The notes beneath the pieces are model-generated. The model was not told the DNA's origin and ran no database searches. It saw only the letters and a list, made by a program, of their open reading frames with translations. Shown in pieces: positions 8,911 to 18,785 of a DNA stretch of 64,000 nt (positions within the stretch are counted from its first letter, which is position 1; each line of letters opens with the position of its first letter). Made by a program: the position numbers and the translations under genes. Source of the stretch: Gaetbulibacter_A aestuarii (GTDB lineage Bacteria; Bacteroidota; Bacteroidia; Flavobacteriales; Flavobacteriaceae); assembly GCF_039537665.1 (NCBI RefSeq), contig NZ_BAABAY010000001.1, forward strand, positions 930,001-994,000. Direction: 5' to 3'.

Positions 8911-10011
8911 TTATTGAGCAACTAAAGTCGCATCAAGCGTTTCTGTTTCGTCCGGATCAAGAGTTACGTTAAAATCTTGTGATACATAACCTTCAGCAAT
9001 TATGGTTACGGTATAATCGCCGGGAGCAATATCTGTAATTTCGTATACGCCGCTATCATCTGTCTCAACAGATGTATTATCGGCATCGTTAATCGTTATC
9101 GTGGCTTTTACGCCAGCTGCTAATCCGGAAACGGTACCGGTAATGGTAGCCGGTTTAAGCATCATTTCGATGGGTTCAGCAATCGTAGTAATTTCACCAT
9201 TAGTAACCACAACATCAGAAGCGCTTCCACCACTGTAATCTGAGTTTTCATCGGTTGGTGTAACCATAACGTCATAAGTTCCGGCAGGTACACCCCATAG
9301 TGCAAAAGCACCATTTTCATCAGTGTAGGCAGAGATCACGAAATCATTTGAAGGATCATCATCACCCATATCATCTACTAAAACGGATGCCATAGCTGGC
9401 ACATCAGCAGGAGAAACGGTTCCTTCAATAATACCTGAACTTGCCTCTGCACTTACGTTGAGTACTGGTTTAAGAATGATATTTCCGGAATTTCCGGCGT
9501 GAACGATTGATTTTTCAACATTAAAATCGATCACAAAATCATAAGTAAAGCCTTGTTCAATTTCAGCGTCGACCTTTAATTTAAGACCTGATTGTTGGGC
9601 GCTTGGTGTTTTCAGGTCATAAGTCATAGATTCATCGTTTTCGTTTCTCATTTCGATAGTATTACCATCGCCAAGAACGAGACGCATTTGACTCAAGGTT
9701 CCTACAGGAATAGGAAATCGTTCTACTAAAACTTTATTAAATCCACCTGTGAAATCTAAAAGGTTCACGGTTTCAGGGTTTACGTCTAACGACATCCATC
9801 CAGATTCACTGTCACTGTCGTCATCCATTTTTATCATGACGTCCTGGATGTTAATATTCACAGCGTCATAATCGCCGGGAGCATCAACCAAACGAACCGT
9901 GATGGTTGGATCGGCTTTAGCCATAGCTGCAGAATTATCCTTGTTACAGGATACCAGAAATGATAAAAATAAGATTGGAATAATTATTTTAAAATGTTTT
10001 AAAAATCGCAT
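8911..10011 (-). CDS. DUF4382 lipoprotein with two carboxypeptidase-regulatory-like domains
   Basis: A lipoprotein signal with lipobox FLVSC places the acylated cysteine at residue 22. Residues 35-190 resemble DUF4382 (ITVRLVDAPGDYDAVNINIQ is the typical opening; LLDFTGGFNKVLVERFPIPV follows). Two Ig-like CarboxypepD_reg repeats follow: FALWGVPAGTYDVMVTP and YEITDIAPGDYTVTIIAEGY. Many acidic residues suggest an exposed, possibly calcium-binding surface protein. It stands alone, with its own terminator, and is divergent from the M13 peptidase gene. Function is unknown. Confidence 0.82.
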   Translation of the reverse strand: MRFLKHFKIIIPILFLSFLVSCNKDNSAAMAKADPTITVRLVDAPGDYDAVNINIQDVMIKMDDDSDSESGWMSLDVNPETVNLLDFTGGFNKVLVERFPIPVGTLSQMRLVLGDGNTIEMRNENDESMTYDLKTPSAQQSGLKLKVDAEIEQGFTYDFVIDFNVEKSIVHAGNSGNIILKPVLNVSAEASSGIIEGTVSPADVPAMASVLVDDMGDDDPSNDFVISAYTDENGAFALWGVPAGTYDVMVTPTDENSDYSGGSASDVVVTNGEITTIAEPIEMMLKPATITGTVSGLAAGVKATITINDADNTSVETDDSGVYEITDIAPGDYTVTIIAEGYVSQDFNVTLDPDETETLDATLVAQ

Positions 10012-10387
10012 AAGGGTAGTTTTTAAATGTTACATATTAATATATACGGTTCGAAAACCGATTCCAGATGTTTTGGTGAAAAGAAATACAATTTTTTAAT
10101 TTTTCAGACGTGGTTAGAAAGAGGCCTGAAAAACAATTTACACACAATAATACAATTTTAATATGCTTTTAAGTACTTTTATACATGAATTGCAGAAAAA
10201 AGGATACCAACTACAAACCCAATCGATAAAGGGTTTTTATTGAACGGTAAAAAAGTCATTTGTAAACACGAAGTTATTAAAGTTTACAACCTGTTTTTGA
10301 ACGAATTAGACTTCAAATCACGTGTTTTTATTTGACTCAATTTTTCCAAAAAATCAAAAAAAAATTGAAAAAATTAACTTTTCCACT
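10012..10387. other. divergent intergenic region, no gene seen
   Basis: This AT-rich stretch separates two divergent lipoprotein genes and must hold both promoters, but no full TTG-N19-TAnnTTTG promoter could be found. The only structure noticed is CGGTT-CGAA-AACCG at 10047-10060, which on the minus transcript becomes a hairpin with a UUCG tetraloop about 36 bases before the start of the DUF4382 gene. Confidence 0.4.
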
Positions 10388-12442
10388 ATGAAAAAACGTA
10401 TTTATTACAGCCTAACTTCAACGGTGCTGTTATTATTTATAGCATGTCAATCCAACCAAAAAAAAGATGCACTCTCGGGTATGGGTGAGGACCCATTAGC
10501 GTCGCACATCGATTCGACCTATTCGCCGAAGACAGATTTTTTTATGTTTGCGAATAATACCTGGCTCAAAAATCATCCAATAAAACCAACCGAGCGTTCC
10601 AACGGCATTTTCGTTACAATTCAGGATACGGTGAATGCTGCGATCAAGGATATTTGTATCAAAGCTTCAGATGCTGATGCTCCTACTGGTAGTAATTCAC
10701 AAAAAATAGGTGATTTTTATGCTAGCGGAATGGATACGCTTGCCATTGCCAAACTAGGATACCAACCGATACAAGGCGAACTGGATAGGATAAATAGGGT
10801 AAAAAATCTTAAAGAACTTACAGAAGAAATTGCCCATTTAAATCAAATTGGGGTTCGCCCATTATTTAGTTTTTATGTGGGTACCGATGACAAGAACAGT
10901 GAGCAAAATGCTATTAACCTCTATCAAGGTGGTTTGGGTTTAAGGCAACGGAGCTATTATTTTAATACGGATTCCAGAACAAAAAATATCCGTGAAAAGT
11001 ACCAACAGCATTTAACGAGTATGTTCGGGCTTCTTGGTCAGGATAGTTTAGAGGCTCAAACATCGTCGCAAACGGTTTTTAAGATTGAAACCGATCTTGC
11101 GGAAGTTAGTAAGAAACTCGAAGATCTTAGAGATCCATACGAGAATTACCATAAAATAGCGTTCAAAGATTTAAGTGAAAATTATAAAAATATCTATTGG
11201 AAAGATCTTTTCGATACCTGGGGTTTGAAGCGAGTTGATTCTGTGATCGTGGGTCAGCCTGAATTTTATAAAGGACTCGGAACCATACTTGAAAAGTACC
11301 ATATTGATGCTTGGAAATTGTATTTAAAATGGAATTTAATTAACGCGTTCGCAGATAACCTTTCTCCGGATTTTGAAAACGAACATTTTAATTTTTACAG
11401 TACTACCTTACGTGGTGTGATGCAGCAAAAACCGCGATGGGAGATCATGGTGAGAGAAACTAACAGAAATCTCGGGGAGCTTATCGGTCAGATCTACGTT
11501 AAAGATTATTTACCACCCAACACGAAGGCGAAGTTGAAAGAGATCGGAGAAAATATTAGAACCGTTTTTGCAAAACACATCAAGGCTTTAGATTGGATGA
11601 GCCCTGAGACCAAAGAGAAAGCCTTGTCGAAATTATCGAAAATTTATATGAAAGTTGGCTATCCTGATACCTGGAAAGACATGAGTAGTGTAGCCATTAA
11701 CAAGGATAGTTATCTGCAAAATATCATAAACGTGAATACCTGGGAATTCAACAGGATGATTAATAAATTCGGCAAACCGGTAGACCGCAGTGAATGGAAT
11801 ATGTATCCGCAAACCTATAATGCCTATTACAGTCCGAGTTTTAATGAAATTGTGGTTCCCGCCTGTAATATTATTGTTCCTGGATATGAAGGGCGTTTAC
11901 CTGATGATGCTATCCTTTATGGTATTATTGGAGGTTCAACTTTTGGCCATGAAATCACCCATGGTTTCGACGATAATGGAAGTCAGTATGACGAAAATGG
12001 GAATCTACGAAATTGGTGGACCAAAGAAGACCGGGAAAAGTTCGAGGCTAAAACCAAATTAATAATAGAGCAATACAATAATTACGTGGTTCTGGATAGT
12101 CTTCATATTAATGGTGAAGCTACTCAAGGTGAGAATATAGCCGATCTGGGTGGTACGACCATGGGTTATGAAGCGTTCAAAAAAACACCACAATACCAAA
12201 ATAATGAAATGATTGCCGGATTAAATCCATCACAACGCTTTTTTCTTGGTTACGCTTTTGCGTGGATGATGAATCAGCGTGATGCATCATTGGCCAACAG
12301 GATCATGACAGATGTACATTCACCTTATAAATTTCGCGTGAACGGTGTGGTAAGTAATCTGGAACCATTTTATAAAACCTTTAATGTTGAACAAGGTGAT
12401 GCCATGTTTCGCCCGGATTCTATCCGTGTGAAGATCTGGTAA
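10388..12442 (+). CDS. M13 family zinc metallopeptidase (neprilysin/PepO-like lipoprotein)
   Basis: I place the start at MKKRIYYSLTSTVLLLFIAC because it yields a lipoprotein signal (acylated Cys about residue 20); an in-frame ATG 66 bases earlier adds a Lys-rich leader without function. The mature part matches M13 peptidases across its length: an N-terminal domain with DFFMFANNTWLKNHPIKPTE, the zinc site HEITH near residue 521, the third ligand in ENIADLGG near 582, and the C-terminal RVNG...FYKTFNVEQGDAMF...RVKIW close. It is probably an envelope oligopeptidase. About 685 residues is normal for the family. A short-chain dehydrogenase gene follows after 28 bases. Confidence 0.93.
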   Translation: MKKRIYYSLTSTVLLLFIACQSNQKKDALSGMGEDPLASHIDSTYSPKTDFFMFANNTWLKNHPIKPTERSNGIFVTIQDTVNAAIKDICIKASDADAPTGSNSQKIGDFYASGMDTLAIAKLGYQPIQGELDRINRVKNLKELTEEIAHLNQIGVRPLFSFYVGTDDKNSEQNAINLYQGGLGLRQRSYYFNTDSRTKNIREKYQQHLTSMFGLLGQDSLEAQTSSQTVFKIETDLAEVSKKLEDLRDPYENYHKIAFKDLSENYKNIYWKDLFDTWGLKRVDSVIVGQPEFYKGLGTILEKYHIDAWKLYLKWNLINAFADNLSPDFENEHFNFYSTTLRGVMQQKPRWEIMVRETNRNLGELIGQIYVKDYLPPNTKAKLKEIGENIRTVFAKHIKALDWMSPETKEKALSKLSKIYMKVGYPDTWKDMSSVAINKDSYLQNIINVNTWEFNRMINKFGKPVDRSEWNMYPQTYNAYYSPSFNEIVVPACNIIVPGYEGRLPDDAILYGIIGGSTFGHEITHGFDDNGSQYDENGNLRNWWTKEDREKFEAKTKLIIEQYNNYVVLDSLHINGEATQGENIADLGGTTMGYEAFKKTPQYQNNEMIAGLNPSQRFFLGYAFAWMMNQRDASLANRIMTDVHSPYKFRVNGVVSNLEPFYKTFNVEQGDAMFRPDSIRVKIW

Positions 12443-12470
12443 ACCAATGCTAAATAAAAATTGAATTAAA

Positions 12471-13223
12471 ATGACAAAAACAGCGCTCATAACCGGAGCT
12501 ACTAGCGGTATAGGTGAAGCCACCGCTTACGAATTTGCAAAGCATAATATTCGTTTAATTATTTGCGGCCGTCGTTTAGAACGTTTAAAAACTTTGAAAA
12601 ATGATCTGGAGAAGCAAACCGATGTTCATATTTTAAATTTTGATGTTCGCGATAGGCAAGCCACCTTCAATGCTATTACAACTTTACCTGAAGATTTTAA
12701 AACCATAGATATTCTCATCAACAATGCAGGTAATGCGCATGGACTGGACCCGATACAAGAAGGCAATATAGATGATTGGGATGCCATGATGGATATTAAT
12801 GTGAAAGGTCTGTTATATGTAAGTAAGGCGGTAATTCCGCAAATGACCGAGCGAAAATCGGGACATATTATCAATATTGGTTCTTCCGCAGGAAAAGAAG
12901 TGTATCCAAAAGGGAATGTGTATTGCGGCAGTAAACATGCCGTAGTCGCCATCACAGAAGGCATGCGTATCGATCTAAACCCTTACGGTATTCGTGTTGG
13001 TGCGATAAATCCGGGATTGGTGGAAACCGAATTTTCAAAAGTGCGTTTTAAAGGCGATAAAATTGCCGATACGGTTTATACCGGTTTTAAAGCGTTACAA
13101 GCCGAAGATGTTGCCGATGTGATCTATTTTGCCATTTCCCGACCACCCCATGTTAATATTGCCGATGTTTTAATGTTTTGTACCGCCCAGGCAAATAGTA
13201 CGATTGTGAAAAAGGAGAATTAG
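12471..13223 (+). CDS. SDR family NAD(P)-dependent oxidoreductase
   Basis: This is a classical short-chain dehydrogenase of 250 residues: cofactor motif TGATSGIG (residues 8-15), NNAG, an INIGSSAG serine segment and catalytic YCGSK (Tyr about 151, Lys about 155). The arginine pair in ICGRRLERL after beta-2 points to NADP. Overall it most resembles the YdfG/serine-3-dehydrogenase group (GLLYVSKAVIPQM, PGLVETEFSKVRF), which oxidises 3-hydroxy acids such as L-allo-threonine or serine; the substrate is an inference. It is likely cotranscribed with the genes on either side, with gaps of 28 and 29 bases. Confidence 0.9.
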   Translation: MTKTALITGATSGIGEATAYEFAKHNIRLIICGRRLERLKTLKNDLEKQTDVHILNFDVRDRQATFNAITTLPEDFKTIDILINNAGNAHGLDPIQEGNIDDWDAMMDINVKGLLYVSKAVIPQMTERKSGHIINIGSSAGKEVYPKGNVYCGSKHAVVAITEGMRIDLNPYGIRVGAINPGLVETEFSKVRFKGDKIADTVYTGFKALQAEDVADVIYFAISRPPHVNIADVLMFCTAQANSTIVKKEN

Positions 13224-13252
13224 GAACAACTTCAAAATAATCCAGAGCTGTT

Positions 13253-14386
13253 ATGATTAATAAACGCTTGCTCATAAAACACCTATTGGCTCACAATGAT
13301 GAGAACAGTTTTTATGATAAAAAGCGTAAGATCGATATCAGTCATAAAGAAGGGAAAGCCAAATTTTTAAAACACATTTGTGCGCTTTCAAACAGTAATC
13401 CCAAGAATAATTCTTATATCGTTATTGGGGTGGAAGATGCCGATAATACCATTGTTGGTGTTGATTTCTTTGATGATAGTAAAATTCAAAATCTCATCAA
13501 TGCCTATCTTACCAATCCGCCCATTGTGCAGTATGAGAATATTCCATTTCCTCATCTAACGGATTCTAAGGTTGTGGGTTTGGTAACCATTCGTCCTACC
13601 GGAAAATTAACTGCTTTGCGGAAGAATATCTGGAAGTATTATGGTGGTTCGGTGTTTTTTCGAGATGGTAGTATGAGCATGCCTAAAATTTTCGACATCG
13701 AAATCAAGGATATCAATTCAAGTATTGTTGCGGCCATAGAAAATAATGCTCAGAACAATATTGAACACACCCTGGATGGCGTATTTCATTTTATGAAGAA
13801 TCGTCAGGATTTCAATGCCAGATACAAGGTGTTTAAAGAGTATTTTGTGGTTTGCTGGGCTGGTTTGAAAAAAGAGATTAAAGATGAGACCTTCTATTCA
13901 AGGGTTGATATTGAACTTATAAACGAACAGGTACGTTTGTTTTTTTCTTCTTTAGATGAAGTTTCAATTACCTACGATAATGACAGTTTTAAAATTGTTG
14001 AATATGTGAATCTGGGATTTCAGAACCGTGATAAGTATTACAAACTTGAGGAAACTTTAATTAAGTTTGAAGATAACGCACAGTATCATATCGATACGAA
14101 ATTACTTTTCGAACCCCCGCAATACGACAAAAAAGTGCTGCATCATGTGTACAACGCCAATAATGCGCTTTTAGTTAAATTGAAAAAAGGGCTTTCTTTG
14201 ACGGAACATGAAAAGCGAGATCTCAGAAATTTACCGGTTACCTATCTCATCTGTTATTTTAATTTATTCCACGAGGCCAAGGATAAATTTAATGAAGCCA
14301 AATATTACCTTAGAAATTATAGTGATGAAATGTATCATCTGTATCAGGAAGCCGCACGAATTCTACGAAAAGTGAAATACAGTTGA
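13253..14386 (+). CDS. AlbA_2 (Schlafen AAA_4-like) putative nucleic-acid-binding protein
   Basis: The N-terminal half (residues 20-150) looks like the AlbA_2/divergent AAA_4 domain: EGKAKFLKHICALSNSN, then YIVIGVEDADNTIVGVD, then VVGLVTIRPTGKLTALRKN and YYGGSVFFRDGSMS. This is the domain found in the Schlafen group and in many predicted bacterial regulators. The C-terminal half (about 165-377) is helical and charged, and I do not recognise it. No membrane helix or signal is present. It ends the three-gene run that starts with the M13 peptidase. Function is unknown; binding of nucleic acid or nucleotide is an inference from the domain. Confidence 0.75.
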   Translation: MINKRLLIKHLLAHNDENSFYDKKRKIDISHKEGKAKFLKHICALSNSNPKNNSYIVIGVEDADNTIVGVDFFDDSKIQNLINAYLTNPPIVQYENIPFPHLTDSKVVGLVTIRPTGKLTALRKNIWKYYGGSVFFRDGSMSMPKIFDIEIKDINSSIVAAIENNAQNNIEHTLDGVFHFMKNRQDFNARYKVFKEYFVVCWAGLKKEIKDETFYSRVDIELINEQVRLFFSSLDEVSITYDNDSFKIVEYVNLGFQNRDKYYKLEETLIKFEDNAQYHIDTKLLFEPPQYDKKVLHHVYNANNALLVKLKKGLSLTEHEKRDLRNLPVTYLICYFNLFHEAKDKFNEAKYYLRNYSDEMYHLYQEAARILRKVKYS

Positions 14387-14443
14387 TAATTATTTGTTAA
14401 CCATAAATTAACTTTAATAATTTTCTGAAATTCAAAAAAGTAG

Positions 14444-14527
14444 TAAATTTGTTCTGCTATTAATCTTTTCTAGATATAAACCTTGTTTTTCGTTATTATT
14501 GATGTGAAGGCAGGGTTTTTTCTTTTT
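14444..14527 (+). ncRNA. candidate small RNA or trailer ending in an intrinsic terminator
   Basis: The gap between two convergent genes contains TAAATTTG (14444-14451), a match to the Bacteroidota -7 element, but no good -33 TTG. About 35 bases further on, AAACCTTG pairs with CAGGGTTT (one G-U pair), followed by six T. It may be a roughly 70-nt transcript, or simply the terminator of the AlbA_2 gene with a chance -7 match. Confidence 0.3.
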
Positions 14528-14533
14528 ATTTCA

Positions 14534-15724
14534 TCAAATAAAATTTAGTGGTTTAAAGGTGTTGTTCAACACTTTCGAAGGATCGACCTCAAGCCACTTA
14601 TCCAATAGCGTAGCGTAAATATTTCTAAAATCAATTTCGAATTTAAGATCGCCATTTTCATCAAGCTCATTTAAATTGGGAGCACCATTGAATATACCTT
14701 GTTGCTTGAGATTTTCCCCAATAATAAAAATATTATTTGCCGTACCATGATCGGTACCCGTACTTGCATTTTGTTGTACACGACGTCCGAATTCTGAAAA
14801 GGTAAGTATCAATGTATCTTTAAATGTTCCGTTCATTTTAAGGTCGTCTACAAAGGCCATCACACTCTCGGAATATGTTTTAAGCAAACGATTTTGCCTG
14901 TTCTTTTGATTCGCATGGGTATCAAAACCATTTAAAGCCGTATAAAATACTCTGGTTTCTAAATTAGAATTGATGAATTGCGCCGTTGTTCTCAATTGTT
15001 TTGCAAAAGCATTGTTTGGATAGTCGTTATTGGCAGCAACCGTATTGCTGGTCTCGTAAATATATTTTGCTGAAGATTGGGCCGCGATCATTGTCTTGTA
15101 CAGGTATCCCAGATTGTGTTCACTTAAATGAGCGTCTTCCTGTACGGCTTTTAAATGTTTAAAATAGGGATCTCGGGTAAGGTTAAACAAACTTTTAGGA
15201 TTTTGAGTTGCAATGCCGTTTAAACCTTCACCCTTCATGGCAAGGGATAAACTGTCATCGATCTCAATGGCGTCATAAGGATGTTTTCCGTAGGCATCCA
15301 AAAAACGACCGATCCATCCGGTTTGTAAATACTTGTTGGCATCTGAGGCCGTTTGCCAAATATCCATCGATCTGAAATGAGACCGCACAGGATTTGGATA
15401 ACCTACATTATTGATAATCGTTAAGTAGCCCTGATCATAAAGATTTTTTAAAGGCACCAGATTATGGTTTAACCCAATCTCGTCATTCAGAGATAATATC
15501 TGAGATTTCGGAATACCAAGTGTCGGACGATTTTTATAATACAGGTCATTTTGATAGGGGACCACAGTATTTAGTCCATCATTACCACCCGAAAGTTGTA
15601 CAATGACCAACCTTTTATATCTCGAGGTTTTAGTGACTACGTCTTCAAAGGCTCTAATGAAACCGGGCACAAAAAAGAGGCTACTTGCGAGTGACGATTG
15701 TTTTAAAAATTTTCTTCGTTCCAT
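14534..15724 (-). CDS. DUF1501 domain-containing protein with Tat-type signal
   Basis: I take the ATG giving MERRKFLKQSSLASSLFFVP, a twin-arginine export signal; a GTG three codons earlier is possible but unnecessary. The body is typical DUF1501 (sulfatase-like alkaline phosphatase superfamily): VIVQLSGGNDGLNTVVPYQN, FRSMDIWQTAS, LNGFDTHANQ, TLILTFSEFGRRVQQNASTG followed by TDHGTANNIFIIG. The D, H and DHG clusters would be metal ligands. It begins two bases after the stop of the DUF1800 gene; DUF1800 and DUF1501 are a known pair in many bacteria, of unknown periplasmic role. Confidence 0.92.
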   Translation of the reverse strand: MERRKFLKQSSLASSLFFVPGFIRAFEDVVTKTSRYKRLVIVQLSGGNDGLNTVVPYQNDLYYKNRPTLGIPKSQILSLNDEIGLNHNLVPLKNLYDQGYLTIINNVGYPNPVRSHFRSMDIWQTASDANKYLQTGWIGRFLDAYGKHPYDAIEIDDSLSLAMKGEGLNGIATQNPKSLFNLTRDPYFKHLKAVQEDAHLSEHNLGYLYKTMIAAQSSAKYIYETSNTVAANNDYPNNAFAKQLRTTAQFINSNLETRVFYTALNGFDTHANQKNRQNRLLKTYSESVMAFVDDLKMNGTFKDTLILTFSEFGRRVQQNASTGTDHGTANNIFIIGENLKQQGIFNGAPNLNELDENGDLKFEIDFRNIYATLLDKWLEVDPSKVLNNTFKPLNFI

Positions 15725-15726
15725 AA

Positions 15727-17106
15727 TTAACACATTTGATATTCGGGTAATGACATCAGCTGAATGCTGTATTCTTTTTTTGACACCTTTTCCAGACCTT
15801 CGATATACTGTTTGGTATCCGGATTCATAGCTCCGGCGAGAATATAATTTTGTAACTCATTGATAGATATACTATTAAAGTTTTTGGTAAAAGTTTCCCA
15901 ATCGCAGTTAATGTCCATACGTTTACCAAATCCTTTTTTAAAGACATTTTTCTTAACATTTATCATGGTATCTTCTTCACCAACTTCCGCTTTCGAAATA
16001 TAGGCATTGTTTAGCAACATGGAAGGTAATTTCAAACGAAGCACAATGGTATTGCTATCGATCCAGTTCCTTCCGCCTTTCCAGCCGGCCACATTAGGAG
16101 GATCTAATAATATTTGTCCCAATTGTTTTTGAATATAAAGCAATTGCCGTGGTTTACTAAACTGAATAGGCACCAAACGGTTCATGCCAACCATAAATTC
16201 TATTGGAGACTTGATTTTAGACCCAATATGCTTTGCATCATAAAACCAATCCGAATTGAAAATAAAATGCATCAAATTGGCAATGTTATAATCCTTGTAG
16301 AATACCCTGGTCATGGCTTCAACATGATTTTCATCAATACTATCGTTTACAAAATATTTGTATATTTTTTTCGAGATGAACCGGGCACATTGCTCTTGTT
16401 CCAGAATGATATCGACAATATCTTCACCATTGAAATTTCCTGTTTTTCCAAAAAAGGTTTTTTCGCCCTGATCATGCTGAAATCTACGAAGCACAAAATC
16501 GCCCTTTAAATTATGACTATATCCCGTGAAGGCACGGGCACTTTCTTTGATATCTTGTTCGGTATAATGACCTTCACCTAAAGTGAATAATTCCATAAGT
16601 TCCCTGGCGAAATTCTCATTGGGTTTTTGTTTTTTGTTTTGCTGGGTATTTAAATACTTGGTCATCGCTGCCTCTTTTGAGATGGCATTTACAAAAGCTC
16701 GAAAATCACCTAAAGCATGTTGTCGCAAGGTGTTGTTATAGCGTTGCATGTATGCAACATTATTGTCTCTGCATACAAAAACATTGGCCCAGAAGAGGGT
16801 CATTTTTTCACGTAAAACAGCATCAGTTGTACCTAGGCGATGTATCCATGCAGCATTGAGTTCTATTAATTTTTTCCGACTGTACTGTTGAATTTTCTTT
16901 TTCTCATCATCTGAAAGCTTTCCTTTGTTCGTCAATAAATGATCAATTTCAGAGGTATCAATTCTTAAAGGGGAATCATTTTTCGATTTAAAAAAGAGAT
17001 CGTTTAAAACGGCCTTTTTTGATTTCTTCTGAAGATCATGTAGAGGTTTTGGTAAAATTCCGAAGCCGGCACGCCAGTATAAATGTTGGATTTCTTGTGG
17101 TTTCAT
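15727..17106 (-). CDS. DUF1800 domain-containing protein
   Basis: The start is the ATG giving MKPQEIQHLYWRAGFGILPK; the longer reading needs a TTG five codons upstream. The LYWRAGFG opening, MTLFWANVFVCRD, NENFARELMELFTLGEGHYT and DIKESARAFTGYS are diagnostic for DUF1800. About 459 residues is normal. No signal peptide is evident, whereas its downstream partner, the DUF1501 protein, carries a Tat signal, so a hitchhiker export of the complex is conceivable (inference). Two-gene operon with its partner. Confidence 0.92.
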   Translation of the reverse strand: MKPQEIQHLYWRAGFGILPKPLHDLQKKSKKAVLNDLFFKSKNDSPLRIDTSEIDHLLTNKGKLSDDEKKKIQQYSRKKLIELNAAWIHRLGTTDAVLREKMTLFWANVFVCRDNNVAYMQRYNNTLRQHALGDFRAFVNAISKEAAMTKYLNTQQNKKQKPNENFARELMELFTLGEGHYTEQDIKESARAFTGYSHNLKGDFVLRRFQHDQGEKTFFGKTGNFNGEDIVDIILEQEQCARFISKKIYKYFVNDSIDENHVEAMTRVFYKDYNIANLMHFIFNSDWFYDAKHIGSKIKSPIEFMVGMNRLVPIQFSKPRQLLYIQKQLGQILLDPPNVAGWKGGRNWIDSNTIVLRLKLPSMLLNNAYISKAEVGEEDTMINVKKNVFKKGFGKRMDINCDWETFTKNFNSISINELQNYILAGAMNPDTKQYIEGLEKVSKKEYSIQLMSLPEYQMC

Positions 17107-17174
17107 AGTCTGAAGTTTCAAAACAGGATATTCATAAGACCGGATTTTAAAGTGAAGGTTTAATATTAAAGCAT

Positions 17175-17208
17175 AAAAAAACCGCTTCTTAAGACAGAAA
17201 CGGTTTTA
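17175..17208 (-). terminator. intrinsic terminator after the ALDH7-type gene
   Basis: AAAACCG (17178-17184) pairs with CGGTTTT (17201-17207), with an inner TTCT/AGAA stem. On the minus strand the stem is followed by T-rich sequence, placing it about 25 bases after the stop of the aldehyde dehydrogenase gene. Confidence 0.8.
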
Positions 17209-17231
17209 AAGTTCGGTTTATTTTTATCGAT

Positions 17232-18785
17232 TTACAAATCGAATTTGATTCCTTGTGCTAAAGGTAATTCGGTTGTGTAATTGATGGTATTCGTTTGACG
17301 ACGCATGTAAACCTTCCAGGCATCAGACCCTGATTCACGTCCGCCACCGGTTTCTTTTTCACCACCAAAAGCGCCTCCAATTTCAGCACCGGAAGTTCCA
17401 ATATTTACATTAGCAATACCACAATCTGATCCCGCTACTGATAAAAAGCGCTCAGCTTCACGTAGATTGTTGGTCATAATGGCTGATGACAATCCTTGCT
17501 TCACGCCATTTTGAATTTCAATAGCATTTTCTACATCACCCGAATATTTTAGTAGGTATAAAACCGGTGCAAATGTTTCATGTTGAATGATCTCAAAATC
17601 CGGTTCTCCTTCAGCAATGGCAGGTTTTACATAGCAACCACTTTCATACCCTTCACCTTCAAGAACACCACCTTCCACAACAATATTACCACCTTCTTCA
17701 ACCACTTTTTTCAAAGCGTTCTGATAGAGTTTCACGGCATCTTTGTCGATAAGCGGACCAACATGATTGTTTTCATCTAAAGGATTTCCAATACGTAATT
17801 GCTTGTAAGCAGCCACAATGGCGTCTTTTACTTTGTCATAGATCGATTCGTGAATAATCAATCGTCGTGTACTTGTACAACGTTGCCCGGCGGTTCCTAC
17901 GGCACCAAAAACAGCACCGATAACGGTCATTTTTATATCGGCATCGGGAGTTACAATAATGGCATTATTTCCACCGAGCTCCAAGAGACTTTTACCCAGT
18001 CTTGCGGCTACGGCTTGCGCCACGATTTTACCCATTCGGATAGATCCTGTTGCAGAAACTAAAGGCACACGGCTATCGTGTGTCATGAGTTCACCCACTT
18101 TATAATCGCCGTTGATCAGGCACGAAATTCCTTCGGGTAAATTATTTTCCGCAAAAACTTCTGCTGCAATATGCTGACAAGCGATACCACATAATGGTGT
18201 TTTTTCACTAGGTTTCCAGATACAAACATCACCACAAACCCAGGCTAGAGCTGTATTCCAGGACCATACGGCTACCGGGAAATTGAAGGCAGAAATAATT
18301 CCTACGATTCCCAGAGGATGATATTGCTCGTACATACGGTGTCCGGGACGCTCACTATGCATGGTTAAACCGTGCAATTGTCGTGATAATCCAACCGCAA
18401 AATCGCAGATATCAATCATTTCCTGAACCTCGCCTAAACCTTCCTGATAACTTTTACCCATTTCATAGGATACCAAAGTTCCTAAAGCTTCTTTCTTTTC
18501 ACGAAGTTTTTCATTAAACTGACGTACAATTTCTCCACGTTGTGGGGCGGGCATGGTGCGCCAGGTTTTAAAGGCGTCCTGAGCCGTTTCAACAACCTTT
18601 TCATAATCTGCTTTTGTTGTACTTTTTATTTTGGCAATAAGCTCCCCATCTACCGGAGAATAACATTCAATAAGTTCCCCGCTGGAAAAGCTATTCAAAC
18701 CCGTTGAGGTACCGTCGTTCACAGGGTTTATGCCCAATGTTTCGAGTGCTTTATTTATACCAAAATCTGTTGCTACAGTTTGCAT
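17232..18785 (-). CDS. amaB: ALDH7-type aldehyde dehydrogenase (aminoadipate-semialdehyde dehydrogenase-like)
   Basis: This 517-residue aldehyde dehydrogenase has the catalytic cysteine in GTAGQRCTSTRR (about residue 302), the general-base glutamate in LLELGGNN (about 268) and the cofactor-binding ISAFNFPVAVWSWN segment. The long N-terminus (ALETLGINPVNDGTSTG), the HSERPGHRMYEQYHPLG stretch and the end FGGEKETGGGRESGSDAWK are characteristic of the ALDH7/antiquitin group, which oxidises alpha-aminoadipate semialdehyde in lysine breakdown. No other lysine-degradation gene is in the window. Single-gene unit with its own terminator. Confidence 0.88.
   Translation of the reverse strand: MQTVATDFGINKALETLGINPVNDGTSTGLNSFSSGELIECYSPVDGELIAKIKSTTKADYEKVVETAQDAFKTWRTMPAPQRGEIVRQFNEKLREKKEALGTLVSYEMGKSYQEGLGEVQEMIDICDFAVGLSRQLHGLTMHSERPGHRMYEQYHPLGIVGIISAFNFPVAVWSWNTALAWVCGDVCIWKPSEKTPLCGIACQHIAAEVFAENNLPEGISCLINGDYKVGELMTHDSRVPLVSATGSIRMGKIVAQAVAARLGKSLLELGGNNAIIVTPDADIKMTVIGAVFGAVGTAGQRCTSTRRLIIHESIYDKVKDAIVAAYKQLRIGNPLDENNHVGPLIDKDAVKLYQNALKKVVEEGGNIVVEGGVLEGEGYESGCYVKPAIAEGEPDFEIIQHETFAPVLYLLKYSGDVENAIEIQNGVKQGLSSAIMTNNLREAERFLSVAGSDCGIANVNIGTSGAEIGGAFGGEKETGGGRESGSDAWKVYMRRQTNTINYTTELPLAQGIKFDL

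Noticed and set aside
10322..10387. Upstream in-frame extension of the M13 peptidase
   Set aside because: The extra 22 residues are Lys/Asn-rich and would mask the lipoprotein signal that begins at the later ATG.
13253..14386. AlbA_2 protein as part of a phage-defence cassette
   Set aside because: AlbA_2 occurs in some defence contexts, but the neighbours are a dehydrogenase and a peptidase, and the gene appears to be a regular member of Flavobacteriaceae chromosomes.
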